NCBI RefSeq assembly: GCF_016008875.1
Contig: NZ_JADTQG010000002.1
Location: 124,001 to 188,000, forward strand
Source: Ectopseudomonas mendocina
GTDB lineage: Bacteria > Pseudomonadota > Gammaproteobacteria > Pseudomonadales > Pseudomonadaceae
Direction: 5' to 3'
Length of the DNA: 64,000 bases
Shown here piece by piece: positions 35,744 to 46,238 of this stretch. How positions within the stretch are numbered: position 1 is the stretch's first letter; each line of letters starts with the position of its first letter. Under the pieces are notes generated by a model. That model searched no databases and was not told the origin of the DNA. It saw only the letters and a list, made by a program, of their open reading frames with translations. A program made the translations under genes and the position numbers.

Positions 35744-36364
35744 CTACGGCAGTTGTGCCGGGATCTCACGCCACTGGCCGGGTTGCAGGCCATCCAACGT
35801 CCAAGGGCCAATGGCCACGCGCACCAGGCGCAGGGTGGGCAGGCCAACCGCAGCGGTCATGCGCCGCACCTGGCGGTTGCGCCCCTCGCGGATCACCAGC
35901 TCCAGCCAACTGGTCGGCACGCTCTTGCGAAAGCGCACCGGCGGGTTGCGTTGCCAAAGCTCGGGCTCGTCCAGGCGCCGCGCCTCGGCCGGTAGGGTCG
36001 GGCCGTCGTTGAGCGTGACACCGTCGCGCAGCTGCTGCAGTTGTTCCTCGCTCGGCTCGCCCTCCACCTGTACCCAGTAGGTCTTCGCCAGCTTGTGCTT
36101 GGGGTCAGCGATACGCGCCTGCAGGCGACCGTCGTTGGTCAGCAGCAACAGGCCTTCGCTGTCGCGATCCAGACGTCCGGCCGGGTAGACGCCAGGCACA
36201 TCGACAAAATCCTTGAGCGTGGCGCGACCCTGCTCGTCGTTGAACTGGGTGAGCACATCGAATGGCTTGTTCAGCAGCAGCAGGCGTGGCTGCGCAGGCG
36301 GCGCCTTGGCCACGCGGCGAGGTGCCGCAGGACGGCGATTGGCGGGAGGACGAGGGCGAGACAT
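35744..36364 (-). CDS. rluE: Pseudouridine synthase, RluE-like
   Basis: This encodes 206 residues from ATG at 36364 ([20 protein letters not shown]); a start at 36406 would add 14 residues without good support. After a basic tail come [20 protein letters not shown], the catalytic Asp motif [39 protein letters not shown] and [20 protein letters not shown]. This is the RsuA/RluE family without an S4 domain at the start. RluE modifies U2457 of 23S rRNA in E. coli. That exact site is inferred from the family. Confidence 0.85.
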   Translation of the reverse strand: MSRPRPPANRRPAAPRRVAKAPPAQPRLLLLNKPFDVLTQFNDEQGRATLKDFVDVPGVYPAGRLDRDSEGLLLLTNDGRLQARIADPKHKLAKTYWVQVEGEPSEEQLQQLRDGVTLNDGPTLPAEARRLDEPELWQRNPPVRFRKSVPTSWLELVIREGRNRQVRRMTAAVGLPTLRLVRVAIGPWTLDGLQPGQWREIPAQLP

Positions 36365-36486
36365 GCGACGAGCTTCGGCGGAACTGGGCTGCGCAGTGTA
36401 ACTCACGATAAGCGGCGCTGATGGTCCTTACACGCCCCACCAGACAGGCTAAGCTGCTGATTCCACCCCTAGAACAGGAGTCAGCC

Positions 36487-37518
36487 ATGAGCAACAGCGC
36501 CGAACTCGCTACCTTTACCGGCTGGGCCGCCACCGCGCCCAAGGCGCCATTGGAGCGCCTGAGCTACGACCCAGGCCCGCTCGGCGCCGAAGAGGTGGAA
36601 GTGGCGGTGGAATATTGCGGCATCTGCCATTCCGACCAGTCGATGATAGACAACGAATGGGGCAACGCGCGCTACCCCTTCATCCCCGGCCACGAGGTGG
36701 TCGGCACCATCGTCCGCCTCGGCGAGCAGGCGCGCGGCCTCAAGCTTGGCCAGCGCGTCGGCATCGGCTGGTATAAGGGCAGCTGCATGCACTGCGGCTC
36801 GTGCATGGAAGGCTCGCACCAGCTGTGCCGCTCGGTGAAGCCAACCATCGTCGGCAGCCACGGCGGTTTCGCCGACCGCCTGCGCTCGCATTGGGCCTGG
36901 GCCGTGCCGCTGCCCGATGGCCTCGACCCCGCGCTGGTCGGCCCGCTGTTCTGCGCTGGTTCAACGGTATTCAGCCCGCTGCTGGAATTCGACATCAAGC
37001 CCACCGACCGCGTCGGCGTGGTTGGCATCGGCGGCCTTGGCCACCTGGCGCTGCGCTTTCTCAATGCCTGGGGCTGCGAGGTGACCGCCTTCACCTCGTC
37101 GCTGAACAAGCAGGACGAAGCCAAGCGCCTGGGCGCGCACAAGGTGGTGGCCTCCACCGACAGCGCAGCGATGAAGGCAATTGCCGGCACGCTGGATTTT
37201 CTCCTGGTCACCGCCAGTGCAGATCTCGACTGGATCGCCTTGCTCGCCACCCTGCGTGGCAAGGGCCGCCTGCACTTCGTCGGCATCGTGCCCAGCGCCA
37301 TACCGGTGCACGTGTTCAACCTGATTCCGCAGCAGAAGAGCCTGTCCGGCTCGCCGGTGGGCTCGCCGAGCACCATGGCGACCATGCTGGAGTTCTGCGC
37401 GCGCCACCAGATTTTGCCGCAGGTCGAGCAATTCCCCATGAGCCAGGTGAACGCGGCCATCGACCATCTGCGCAGCGGCAAGGCGCGTTATCGCGTCGTG
37501 CTCGACGCCAGCAAATGA
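36487..37518 (+). CDS. Zinc-dependent alcohol dehydrogenase (YahK/cinnamyl-type)
   Basis: This encodes 343 residues from ATG at 36487. Zinc-binding Cys/His residues are present: YCGICHSDQSMIDNEWG, PFIPGHEVVGTI (catalytic), and the structural Cys cluster SCMHCGSCMEGSHQLC. The NAD(P) domain has VGVVGIGGLGHLALRFLNAW. The pattern matches the NADPH-dependent aldehyde reductase/cinnamyl alcohol dehydrogenase group. It stands alone between the RluE gene and the acetyltransferase gene; no pathway context is visible. Confidence 0.92.
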   Translation: MSNSAELATFTGWAATAPKAPLERLSYDPGPLGAEEVEVAVEYCGICHSDQSMIDNEWGNARYPFIPGHEVVGTIVRLGEQARGLKLGQRVGIGWYKGSCMHCGSCMEGSHQLCRSVKPTIVGSHGGFADRLRSHWAWAVPLPDGLDPALVGPLFCAGSTVFSPLLEFDIKPTDRVGVVGIGGLGHLALRFLNAWGCEVTAFTSSLNKQDEAKRLGAHKVVASTDSAAMKAIAGTLDFLLVTASADLDWIALLATLRGKGRLHFVGIVPSAIPVHVFNLIPQQKSLSGSPVGSPSTMATMLEFCARHQILPQVEQFPMSQVNAAIDHLRSGKARYRVVLDASK

Positions 37519-37565
37519 CAGCACGGGCGCGGAGCTGGCATGCTCTGCGCCCCGTTTCATCCAAG

Positions 37566-38024
37566 ATGCCCGCCGCCATGCCACTGATTCTCGATACCCC
37601 CACCGATGCCGAAATGCCCACCCTGGTGGAAATCTGGGAGGCCGCCGTGCGCGCCACCCACCACTTCCTGCCGGAGAGCGACCTGCAGGTGATCAAGCCG
37701 CTGCTTCGCGAGCAGTATTTCCCGGCCGTGCAACTGACCTGCGCACGCGATGAGTCGGGGCGAATCCTGGGTTTTCTCGGCACGGCCGAGGGCATGGTGG
37801 AAATGCTCTTCGTCGACCCGGCCTGCCACGGCCAGGGCGTGGGCAAGCGGCTGATGCAGCACGCCATCGACGCGCTGGGCGCCACGCGGGTCGACGTCAA
37901 CGAGCAGAATCCGCAGGCCGTCGGCTTCTATCAGCACCTGGGGTTCGTCGTGACCGATCGCTCGCGACTGGACGGTGCCGGCCGCCCCTTCCCGATCCTG
38001 CATATGAAACTCGCAACCCCGTAG
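37566..38024 (+). CDS. GNAT acetyltransferase, YjaB-like
   Basis: This encodes 152 residues from ATG at 37566 (37578 is also possible). Conserved parts are EIWEAAVRATHHFLPESDLQ, EMLFVDPACHGQGVGKRLMQ (acetyl-CoA loop QGVGKR) and VDVNEQNPQAVGFYQHLGF, followed by TDRSRLDGAGRPFPILHMKL. The pattern matches E. coli YjaB, whose substrate is unknown. It begins 47 bp after the alcohol dehydrogenase gene. The following 163 bp up to the MocR gene show nothing recognisable. Confidence 0.88.
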   Translation: MPAAMPLILDTPTDAEMPTLVEIWEAAVRATHHFLPESDLQVIKPLLREQYFPAVQLTCARDESGRILGFLGTAEGMVEMLFVDPACHGQGVGKRLMQHAIDALGATRVDVNEQNPQAVGFYQHLGFVVTDRSRLDGAGRPFPILHMKLATP

Positions 38025-38187
38025 GGCCGGCTCAGGAGCGCCAGCGAACAGCCCGCCAGGCCATGCAGACGCAGACACCGCAAGCGAGCCCCCCAACACC
38101 CTCGGCGACTCATTGCCAGATTCAAACCTGCCACCACGGCGGCGTACTGCTGCGCGAACGGATCGCAGCCCGGTACGCCCTAACACG

Positions 38188-39528
38188 CTAAACAGGCCAA
38201 GCCGCTACGATCCCTTCCAACGCCCGTTTGAGTTCGACCCTACTGGCTGCTGCCGCGAGGCTGATGCGCACCGCATGCCCCGGATTGGCCTCCACCGCGA
38301 ACACTTCTGCCGGCACCACCTCCACACCATTCTGCCGACACGCCTCAGCCAAACCAGCCGGCGGCGCACCATCGAGCCACAGATGCGGTGCCACCGCTCT
38401 GCCCTGCGGCATGCGCGGCCCGAGCACGCGCGCAGCCAGGCGCCAACGCTGCTGCAGTTCGTCGATCTGCCAGGCCAGGCGCTGTTCGGCGATGCCGCTT
38501 TCGATCCATTCACAGCCCAGCGCCAGACTCAGCGGCGTGACCGCCCAACGGGTTGCCTGGGCTTCGGGGTCGATACGTTCGAGCAGCTCCGGCGCGCCGG
38601 CGATAAAGCCCAGGCGCAAGCCGGGCGCGACGCTCTTGGACAGGCTGCTGATCAACAGGCAACGCTCGGGAAGCTGAACCGCCAGCGGCGCCTCACTGCC
38701 GAGCACGCCGTAGACATCGTCCTCGATGATCCACAAGCCACGGCGCCGCGCCACCTCGGCGATGGCCGCGCGGCGCCCGGCGTCCAGGCTGGCGCCAGTG
38801 GGGTTCTGCAAACAGGGCGTCAGCACCGCCACACGGGCGCCAGTGGCACGCGCCTGGCGGTCGAGCTCATCAGGCAGAATGCCGCGTGTATCCATCGCCA
38901 CGCCGTGCAGTGGCAGACGCAACTGGCGTGCAGCGGCCTTGATTCCAGGCGCGGTATAGCGCTCCACCAGGATCGGCTCGCCCGCCTCGCACAACGCCAG
39001 CAGCGCCGCCGAAACACCCTGCTGGGCACCGGCGCAGAGCAGCAGGCCACCCGGCGCCAGCGCCAAGCCACGGCGACGCAGCCAAGTCGCCCCCGCCAGG
39101 TGGGCGCGCTCGACCAAGGCTGCCGACGGGTAGGCCTGCAACGCGTCCAGCTCGCCACGTGCAGCCAGTGCGGCAAGACTGGTGGAGAGATCGTGGTTGT
39201 CCGGGTCATGCACCGGCACGTTGGTCGACAGATCGATCAGGTCGCCCTGCATGGCTGGTTGCTTGAGCCGGAACAGGCTCGCTTCGCGGCTGCCAGCCAG
39301 CACGTAGGTGCCACGGCCAACCTCGCCGGAAACCAGATGCCGCCGGGCCGCCTCGCGGTAGGCGAGCATCACCGTGCTCGGGTTGATGCCCAGCGTCCAG
39401 GCCAGTCGGCGCTGCGGCGGCAGGCGTTCGCCAGGCTTGAGCTCGCCACGACCGATGGCCGCAGCAATGGCCTCGACCAATGCCAGGTAAGTCGGTAGAG
39501 AGCTGTCTTGAAGATCAGGAAGCCACAT
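38188..39528 (-). CDS. MocR-type regulator: GntR HTH fused to aminotransferase-like domain
   Basis: This encodes 446 residues from ATG at 39528 (MWLPDLQDSSLPTYLALVEA). The N-terminal winged helix has GERLPPQRRLAWTLGINPST with VMLAYREAARRHLVSGEVGR. The rest is a class I/II aminotransferase fold with the PLP-Lys in LLISSLSKSVAPGLRLGFIA and the Asp of LWIIEDDVYGVLG. MocR proteins sense PLP or an amino acid and control an adjacent divergent gene. The divergent neighbour, a threonine dehydratase-like gene at 39609, is the likely target (inference). The 80 bp between them are AT-rich. Confidence 0.92.
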   Translation of the reverse strand: MWLPDLQDSSLPTYLALVEAIAAAIGRGELKPGERLPPQRRLAWTLGINPSTVMLAYREAARRHLVSGEVGRGTYVLAGSREASLFRLKQPAMQGDLIDLSTNVPVHDPDNHDLSTSLAALAARGELDALQAYPSAALVERAHLAGATWLRRRGLALAPGGLLLCAGAQQGVSAALLALCEAGEPILVERYTAPGIKAAARQLRLPLHGVAMDTRGILPDELDRQARATGARVAVLTPCLQNPTGASLDAGRRAAIAEVARRRGLWIIEDDVYGVLGSEAPLAVQLPERCLLISSLSKSVAPGLRLGFIAGAPELLERIDPEAQATRWAVTPLSLALGCEWIESGIAEQRLAWQIDELQQRWRLAARVLGPRMPQGRAVAPHLWLDGAPPAGLAEACRQNGVEVVPAEVFAVEANPGHAVRISLAAAASRVELKRALEGIVAAWPV

Positions 39529-39608
39529 TGCTTGCCATGCAATATAAAGATTTACCCATACAATGCGCCGCACTAGCATCCAGGTCAACGCCACCCGGAG
39601 CATCCGTC

Positions 39609-40580
39609 ATGTTCGACCTCGCCCAACTGCGCCAGAGCGCGCAACTGGTTCACCGCCATATGGCACCTACGCCGCAATTGAGCTGGCCATTGTTGGCGCA
39701 GCGCACCGGCTGCGAGGTCTGGGTCAAGCACGAGAACCACGCCCCGACGGCCGCCTTCAAGGTACGCGGCGGGCTGGTCTATATCGACGCCCTGCTGCGC
39801 CGCGAGCCGCAGGTGCGCGGGCTGGTCACCGCCACGCGCGGTAACCATGGCCAGAGCCTGGCGCTGGCCGCGCGAGCGGCAGGCCTGACCATTCGCATCC
39901 TGGTGCCGCATGGCAACGCCCGCGAGAAGAACGCCGCGATGCGCGCCCTCGGTGCCGAAGTGATCGAACATGGCCGCGACTTCGACGAGGCCCGAGCCGA
40001 GGCCGCGCGCATCGCCGAACGCAACGGCCTGCATTGGGTGCCGTCATTGCATGAGGATCTGGTGCGCGGCGTAGCCACCTACGCCCTGGAACTGTTGGAG
40101 GCGGTGCCGAATCTACGCCGGGTCTATGTGCCCATCGGCCTCGGTTCGGGCATCTGCGGGATGATCCGCACCCGCGACCTGCTCGGCCTCAATACCGAGA
40201 TCATCGGCGTGGTCGCCAGCGGCGCAGACGCTTATGCACGCAGCTTCGAGCAGGGCCGTCTGGTGCAGACCGAACGCGCCGATACGATGGCCGACGGCAT
40301 GGCCTGCCGCCAGCCGCAGCAATTGGCGCTGGACATGATTCGCGCCGGTGCCGCGCGCATCGTTCTGGTCGACGACGAGGAGATCCGCGCCGCCATCCGC
40401 GCCTACCACGAGGACACTCACAATCTCGCCGAGGGCGCCGGCGCAGCGGCGTTGGCTGCGCTGATGCAGGAGCGCGAGCTCAATGCCAGCCAGCGCGTAG
40501 CCGTGGTACTCAGCGGCGCCAATATCGACCGTCGCGTACTCGTCGAACTACTGCGCGACGAAGCGCCAGCCGCCGCCTGA
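39609..40580 (+). CDS. Threonine dehydratase-like PLP enzyme (serine/threonine family)
   Basis: This encodes 323 residues from ATG at 39609. The PLP-binding Lys is in PTAAFKVRGGLVYIDALL, with ATRGNHGQSLALAARAAGLT and the phosphate loop GLGSGICGMI. There is no C-terminal ACT regulatory domain, so it is a catabolic-type threonine or serine dehydratase rather than the IlvA enzyme. It removes the amino group, giving 2-oxobutanoate or pyruvate and ammonia. It is divergent from the MocR gene; that pairing is common for PLP-related genes. The convergent membrane gene ends 2 bp away. Confidence 0.88.
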   Translation: MFDLAQLRQSAQLVHRHMAPTPQLSWPLLAQRTGCEVWVKHENHAPTAAFKVRGGLVYIDALLRREPQVRGLVTATRGNHGQSLALAARAAGLTIRILVPHGNAREKNAAMRALGAEVIEHGRDFDEARAEAARIAERNGLHWVPSLHEDLVRGVATYALELLEAVPNLRRVYVPIGLGSGICGMIRTRDLLGLNTEIIGVVASGADAYARSFEQGRLVQTERADTMADGMACRQPQQLALDMIRAGAARIVLVDDEEIRAAIRAYHEDTHNLAEGAGAAALAALMQERELNASQRVAVVLSGANIDRRVLVELLRDEAPAAA

Positions 40581-40582
40581 CT

Positions 40583-41410
40583 TCAGGCTTGCGGCACGGG
40601 CTCGACGATTAACCGCGCGGGCGTCTGCCGTAGCCAGCGCGACACGCCCCACTCTGCCGCGATCAGCGCCAATAACAGGCCGAGCTGGATCAGCAGTGCG
40701 ATATAGAGCGGCTTGAACACGTGACCGATCTGCTGCTTGAGCAGCCCCAGCAGAAACTCGGCGCGAAACAGCTGCTCGATACGGGCATCCAGCACCTGAT
40801 TCAACACCTTCTCGTTAAGCCCGCTGTAGCGGGCGGTTTTCTCGACCGCCATCTCGCCAATCGCCTTGCCTAGCAGGCTGGCACGCAGGCGGTCGAGCAG
40901 GTCGAAGGCGATACGCTCTGCCATCGATGCCTCGGTACGCTCGGCCGCTTCCAGCAAGCGCTCGTTGCGGACGTACTCCAACGCCAACTGATTGAGCAGC
41001 GTCTGCACGCTGACCTCGCGGACCGCCAACGACCCTTGCGCCTCCTGCGCCTCGACATAGGCCTGGAAATCACTCCAGATATCGTCGGCCAACTCCTGCA
41101 CCAAAGGCGCGTAACTATCGAGATGGCGATTGATCTGCTGCTGGCTGCCATACAACAGCCCACCCTGGAAACCGAGGAAACCTCCGGCCAGCGGCAATAG
41201 CAGAAAGTAGAGTTTCAGCAGCCAGCGGTGCCAGCGGTTATTGCGTGCCAGCCAGCCCAATCGGTGCAACTTGAAAGCCAGCCACAGGCCGGCGACCGCG
41301 CCGAATAAAAGCGCCAGAGCTGTGCAGAGAAAAAGACTGAAAAAACTGAAGGGTTCCCACAGCGCCGTGAGCAGCAGACGTGCCTGATCCATGCGTATCG
41401 CCTCGTTCAT
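40583..41410 (-). CDS. Uncharacterised membrane protein with large soluble loop
   Basis: This encodes 275 residues; the ATG at 41410 is chosen, with ATG 41392 as an alternative. Two N-terminal membrane segments (FFSLFLCTALALLFGAVAGL and LLKLYFLLLPLAGGFLGFQG) are followed by a 120-residue helical region rich in Glu/Ala/Leu (YVEAQEAQGSLAVREVSVQT, LDRLRASLLGKAIGEM). A third membrane segment (ALLIQLGLLLALIAAEWGV) closes the chain. I do not recognise the family. It is convergent with the dehydratase gene and divides two unrelated genes; no operon partner is evident. Confidence 0.7.
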   Translation of the reverse strand: MNEAIRMDQARLLLTALWEPFSFFSLFLCTALALLFGAVAGLWLAFKLHRLGWLARNNRWHRWLLKLYFLLLPLAGGFLGFQGGLLYGSQQQINRHLDSYAPLVQELADDIWSDFQAYVEAQEAQGSLAVREVSVQTLLNQLALEYVRNERLLEAAERTEASMAERIAFDLLDRLRASLLGKAIGEMAVEKTARYSGLNEKVLNQVLDARIEQLFRAEFLLGLLKQQIGHVFKPLYIALLIQLGLLLALIAAEWGVSRWLRQTPARLIVEPVPQA

Positions 41411-41515
41411 CCATGACGGAGCGAGTGTAAACCACAGGGCTGCAGGACACTGCCAGGGCGTGGCCGGACTGTGCGCCAGGCCACGCCACCCTTTTAGATC
41501 GTCAGCGTTAGAACC

Positions 41516-42988
41516 TCAGCGGAACGGCGGCTCGTCGAAGCTGCGCAACTTGCGCGAGTGCAGCGAGTCGAGCTGGCTGCGCATCAGCTCCAGCGCCGCG
41601 ATGCCGATATGCAGGTGCTGGGTGACCGCGCGCTCGTAGAAGGCGCCCGCCGCACCGGGCAGCTTGATCTCGCTGTGCAATGGTTTGTCCGACACGCACA
41701 GCAGTGTGCCGTAGGGCACGCGCAGGCGGTAACCCTGGGCGGCGATGGTGCCGCTCTCCATATCCACCGCCACTGCGCGCGACAGGTTGATCAGCGGACG
41801 CTCCTGCGCCCAGCGCAGCTCCCAGTTGCGATCGTCGTAGGTCAGCACGGTGCCGGTACGCAGGCGCTTCTTCAGCTCGTCGCCCTCCTCGCCGGTGACC
41901 AGCTTGGCGGCCTCCTGCAGCGCCTGCTGCACTTCGGCCAGCGCCGGCAGCGGGATATGCGGTGGCAGCACGCGATCGAGAATGCCGTCGCGGCGCATAT
42001 AGGCGTGGGCCAGCACGTAGTCGCCGATGGTCTGCGACTGCCGCAGGCCACCGCAGTGGCCGATCATCAGCCAGCAGTGCGGGCGCAGTACGGCCAGGTG
42101 GTCGGTGATGTTCTTGGCGTTGGACGGACCGACACCGATATTGACCAGGGTGACGCCGTGGCCGTCATCAGCCTGCAGGTGGTAGGCCGGCATCTGATAG
42201 CGGTGCCAGACCACGTTCTCGATGATCGCCTGCATCTCGCCTTCGGCCATGCCACGCTCGATCACCACGTTGCCCGGCAGCACCATGCGGGCGAAGCGCG
42301 AGTCGCCCACCAGCATGTCCAGACCGTGGCGGATGAACTGGTCGACGTAGCGGTGGTAGTTGGTCAGCAGAATCCATGGCTGCACATGATTCCAGTCGCT
42401 GCCGGTGTAGTGCTGTATGCGCTTGAGAGAAAAATCGGTACGCGCCGCGTCGAACAGAGCCAGCGGCAACGGGTCGATGTTCTCCCAGTCATACAGGCCG
42501 TCGGCGGTACCATCGGTGGCGGCGGACAGGTCGGTGCTGGGGAAAACCCGCGCCAGCTCGGCGGCGGTCACGCCACTGCCGGCCAGCTCGTCACCACCCT
42601 CGACCACGTAGGGATAGGGGATGTTCTGCTGGCTACGGCCGACTTCCACACGCAGGGTAAAGTCGTTCATCAGCGGGCGCAGCTGCTCCAGCAGGTATTT
42701 GCGGAAGGCCGCCGGCTGGGTCACGGTGATGGCGTAGGTGCCCGGAATCTGCACCTTGGCGTAGGCGCGTACGGTGGTAGGCACTTCACCCTGGCACAGG
42801 TAGGTCAGGCGCAATTCGGGATAGCGGAACAGGCAGTGCTCGCTGGCATCCGGGCGGATGCGCTCCTTGAGATAACGTTTGAGCGCATGGCTCAGGGCAC
42901 CAGTGGCTTCCTGGTGCAGCGCGGCAAGGCGATCGACCGCCTCTTCGGGAGTGTGGGCAATGATGAAATCATCTGAGCAGACTTTCAC
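41516..42988 (-). CDS. amn: AMP nucleosidase
   Basis: This encodes 490 residues from GTG at 42988, with AGGAAG 8 bp upstream. The long open frame beyond (to 43855) crosses the CbiM-like gene and is rejected. The N-terminal AMN-specific domain (VKVCSDDFIIAHTPEEAVDR) is followed by the phosphorylase-like catalytic part with VTLVNIGVGPSNAKNITDHL, WLMIGHCGGLRQSQTIGDYV and VAVDMESGTIAAQGYRLRVP (the ME active site). It splits AMP into adenine and ribose 5-phosphate, adjusting adenylate pools. It stands alone. Confidence 0.95.
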   Translation of the reverse strand: MKVCSDDFIIAHTPEEAVDRLAALHQEATGALSHALKRYLKERIRPDASEHCLFRYPELRLTYLCQGEVPTTVRAYAKVQIPGTYAITVTQPAAFRKYLLEQLRPLMNDFTLRVEVGRSQQNIPYPYVVEGGDELAGSGVTAAELARVFPSTDLSAATDGTADGLYDWENIDPLPLALFDAARTDFSLKRIQHYTGSDWNHVQPWILLTNYHRYVDQFIRHGLDMLVGDSRFARMVLPGNVVIERGMAEGEMQAIIENVVWHRYQMPAYHLQADDGHGVTLVNIGVGPSNAKNITDHLAVLRPHCWLMIGHCGGLRQSQTIGDYVLAHAYMRRDGILDRVLPPHIPLPALAEVQQALQEAAKLVTGEEGDELKKRLRTGTVLTYDDRNWELRWAQERPLINLSRAVAVDMESGTIAAQGYRLRVPYGTLLCVSDKPLHSEIKLPGAAGAFYERAVTQHLHIGIAALELMRSQLDSLHSRKLRSFDEPPFR

Positions 42989-43048
42989 GGCGCATCTTCC
43001 TGACTGAACGTACGCGCCTATCTTGCCTGCATCCTTGTGGCAAAACAT

Positions 43049-43079
43049 AGCGTGGCGACCGGGAATCGGTCGCCACGCT
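43049..43079 (-). terminator. Strong hairpin after the CbiM-like gene
   Basis: A perfect 13-bp stem (AGCGTGGCGACCG / CGGTCGCCACGCT, 5-base loop) lies 5 bp past the permease stop. On the minus strand it is followed by ATGTTTTGCC, a modest T-run. It most likely ends the riboswitch-controlled permease transcript before the AMP nucleosidase gene. Confidence 0.7.
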
Positions 43080-43083
43080 GCGA

Positions 43084-43767
43084 TCAGGCGGCCGCCTGAT
43101 GCAGGCGCGCGTTGAACAGCGGACCCTGGGTGAAACGCGACAGCGCCTTGGCGGCGGCCAGCACGCCCAGATCGATCAGCGGCTCGATCAGGATCACGCT
43201 CATGTAGGCCAAGCCGAAGCTGCCCACGGCCGCCAGGTTCTCGCTGGAGAAACCATGACCGTAGAAAGCCCAGAACGCGACCCAGGCGACGATGCCGCCC
43301 TGATAGGCAGTCGACAGCGCCAGTGCCTGCTTGTAGGAGAGATCGACGTAGGCGGTACCCGGGGCGACGATACGCTTGGCCAACAGACTGATGCCCCACA
43401 GCGGGATCACCAGTGTGGTGACGTTCATGCCGTATTGCGGCAAGTCGAACTGGGCGAACAACAAGCCTTGCAACAGCAGGCCCGCAGCCAGGCCGATGGC
43501 TGTGGCACCGGCGCCGAACAGCAGCAGCAGGGTCGAGCCGAGGATCAGGTGCACCTCGGAAACGCCCACCGGATGATGCGGGAATACCTCGAAGAAGCAG
43601 AACACCAAGGCGGTGGTCAGCAGGCTGCGCAACGCCAGGGCGGCAGCACCACCGTTGTTGCGGACACTGTCCAGAGCGAGTTTGGCGGTCAGGCCGAAGG
43701 CAGCGACTGCCGTTGCGTAACTGAGGAAAATCTTGGCGCCTTCGACGACGCCCGGTTCGATATGCAT
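43084..43767 (-). CDS. CbiM-like energy-coupling factor permease (cobalt/B12-related)
   Basis: This encodes 227 residues beginning MHIEPGVVEGAKIFLSYATA. The opening MHIEPG and about six to seven hydrophobic segments (LLTTALVFCFFEVFPHHPVG, LGSTLLLLFGAGATAIGLAA, LQGLLFAQFDLPQYG) match the CbiM/NikM family. The His of MHIEPG and the HHPVG loop are likely metal ligands. The gene follows a clear cobalamin riboswitch on the same strand, so B12 should repress it; cobalt uptake or a B12-related role follows. CbiNQO genes are not seen here. Confidence 0.85.
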   Translation of the reverse strand: MHIEPGVVEGAKIFLSYATAVAAFGLTAKLALDSVRNNGGAAALALRSLLTTALVFCFFEVFPHHPVGVSEVHLILGSTLLLLFGAGATAIGLAAGLLLQGLLFAQFDLPQYGMNVTTLVIPLWGISLLAKRIVAPGTAYVDLSYKQALALSTAYQGGIVAWVAFWAFYGHGFSSENLAAVGSFGLAYMSVILIEPLIDLGVLAAAKALSRFTQGPLFNARLHQAAA

Positions 43768-43834
43768 GCGAGTTCCTTTGCCGCGCCCACCGCGCGACGA
43801 TTCGGATGAAGGATGGGCGAAACGCCCGTTGCCG

Positions 43835-44012
43835 ATGGCAGGTCTCCTGGCTCACGGCTTGGCACTTCGCCCGCCTTCCCGACCGAAGTCAGTGGCATCC
43901 GGGCATCGTTCGCCGCTTACAGTTGCGGGGGCAGCCAGGGCATTGGCGAAATTCGCCGCACCCTGTTCCCTTTTCATCCGCGTCACGACTGTGAACGCAG
44001 AACCATCGGCCG
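43835..44012 (-). promoter_or_regulatory. Cobalamin riboswitch
   Basis: On the minus strand the leader contains the standard core in order: GATGGTTC at the 5' side, GAAAAGGGAA, GGTGCG, CTGCCCCCGCAACTGTAAGC, GCCACTG, GGGAAGGCGG, and the B12 box GAGCCAGGAGACCTGCC near the 3' end. These are the conserved elements of the adenosylcobalamin-type class. About 70 bp separate it from the permease start. It is expected to turn the gene off when cobalamin is present. The 5' end lies about 110 bp from the trailer end of CRISPR array 1. Confidence 0.96.
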
Positions 44013-44121
44013 CCAGATTACTCGCCCGTCTGGCTAAAAAACAGCGGCCAGACTGATCGCTCAGCCCTCTTCGCGCACGCAGAAAACACCACGGTCAATC
44101 AGCGATATGCGGCCACTGCGC

Positions 44122-44944
44122 TAGCTCATCCCCGCTAGCGCGGGGAACACTACATGGCGACCTCGCTGACGGTGGCGGTGTGCGGTTCATCCCCGCTGGC
44201 GCGGGGAACACGGACGTACTGGATGCCCAGACGGATGGTGATGCGGTTCATCCCCGCTGGCGCGGGGAACACGCTTGGGCCGCAAACACTACAGCCCAGT
44301 ACGCCGGTTCATCCCCGCTGGCGCGGGGAACACATAGCCACCTTCTTCAGCTTCATGCGCACGGTCGGTTCATCCCCGCTGGCGCGGGGAACACCGTGCC
44401 AGTCGCGCGGGTTCAGGATGATGCCACGGTTCATCCCCGCTGGCGCGGGGAACACCGGCGGACGAGGCGCGCGGGGCGCTCGATGAACGGTTCATCCCCG
44501 CTGGCGCGGGGAACACAAATGGCATCCTGGCCGTTGTTACCGGGCAGAACGGTTCATCCCCGCTGGCGCGGGGAACACGCCGAGTACGGTGCGGTGACCA
44601 GCCTGCGCGACGGTTCATCCCCGCTGGCGCGGGGAACACCCGGCCTGGCCATCTGCCTCGGGGCGCTGTTCCGGTTCATCCCCGCTGGCGCGGGGAACAC
44701 AGCGATCTCGCGCCGGATGCGGCGCTCGAACTCGGTTCATCCCCGCTGGCGCGGGGAACACGCGATTGTGCTGGAGCGCGCTACCGACCGCGCCGGTTCA
44801 TCCCCGCTGGCGCGGGGAACACGGTACGGCGATCGCAAAGGAGACTGGCGAAACCGGTTCATCCCCGCTGGCGCGGGGAACACCGCAATGATTACCGTCA
44901 ACCTGGTGGCTGCTGCGGTTCATCCCCGCTGGCGCGGGGAACAC
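44122..44944 (-). CRISPR. CRISPR array 1, type I-E, 14 repeats and 13 spacers
   Basis: The 29-bp repeats start at 44122, 44183, 44244, 44305, 44366, 44427, 44488, 44550, 44611, 44672, 44733, 44794, 44855 and 44916. In the transcribed (minus) sense each begins GTGTTCCCCGCGCCAGCGGG and ends GATGAACCG, one or two bases from the E. coli I-E repeat. Twelve spacers are 32 nt and one (44517-44549) is 33 nt. The terminal repeat at 44122 is degenerate (start TAGCT, CTAGCG core), which marks it as the old trailer end. New spacers would enter at 44944, beside the leader and cas2. Confidence 0.99.

Positions 44945-46227
<1,283 letters not shown>

Positions 46228-46238
<11 letters not shown>

Noticed and set aside
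42989..43855. N-terminal extension of AMP nucleosidase
   Set aside because: It overlaps the CbiM-like gene and its product has no family similarity. GTG at 42988 has a good RBS and begins at the family N-terminus.
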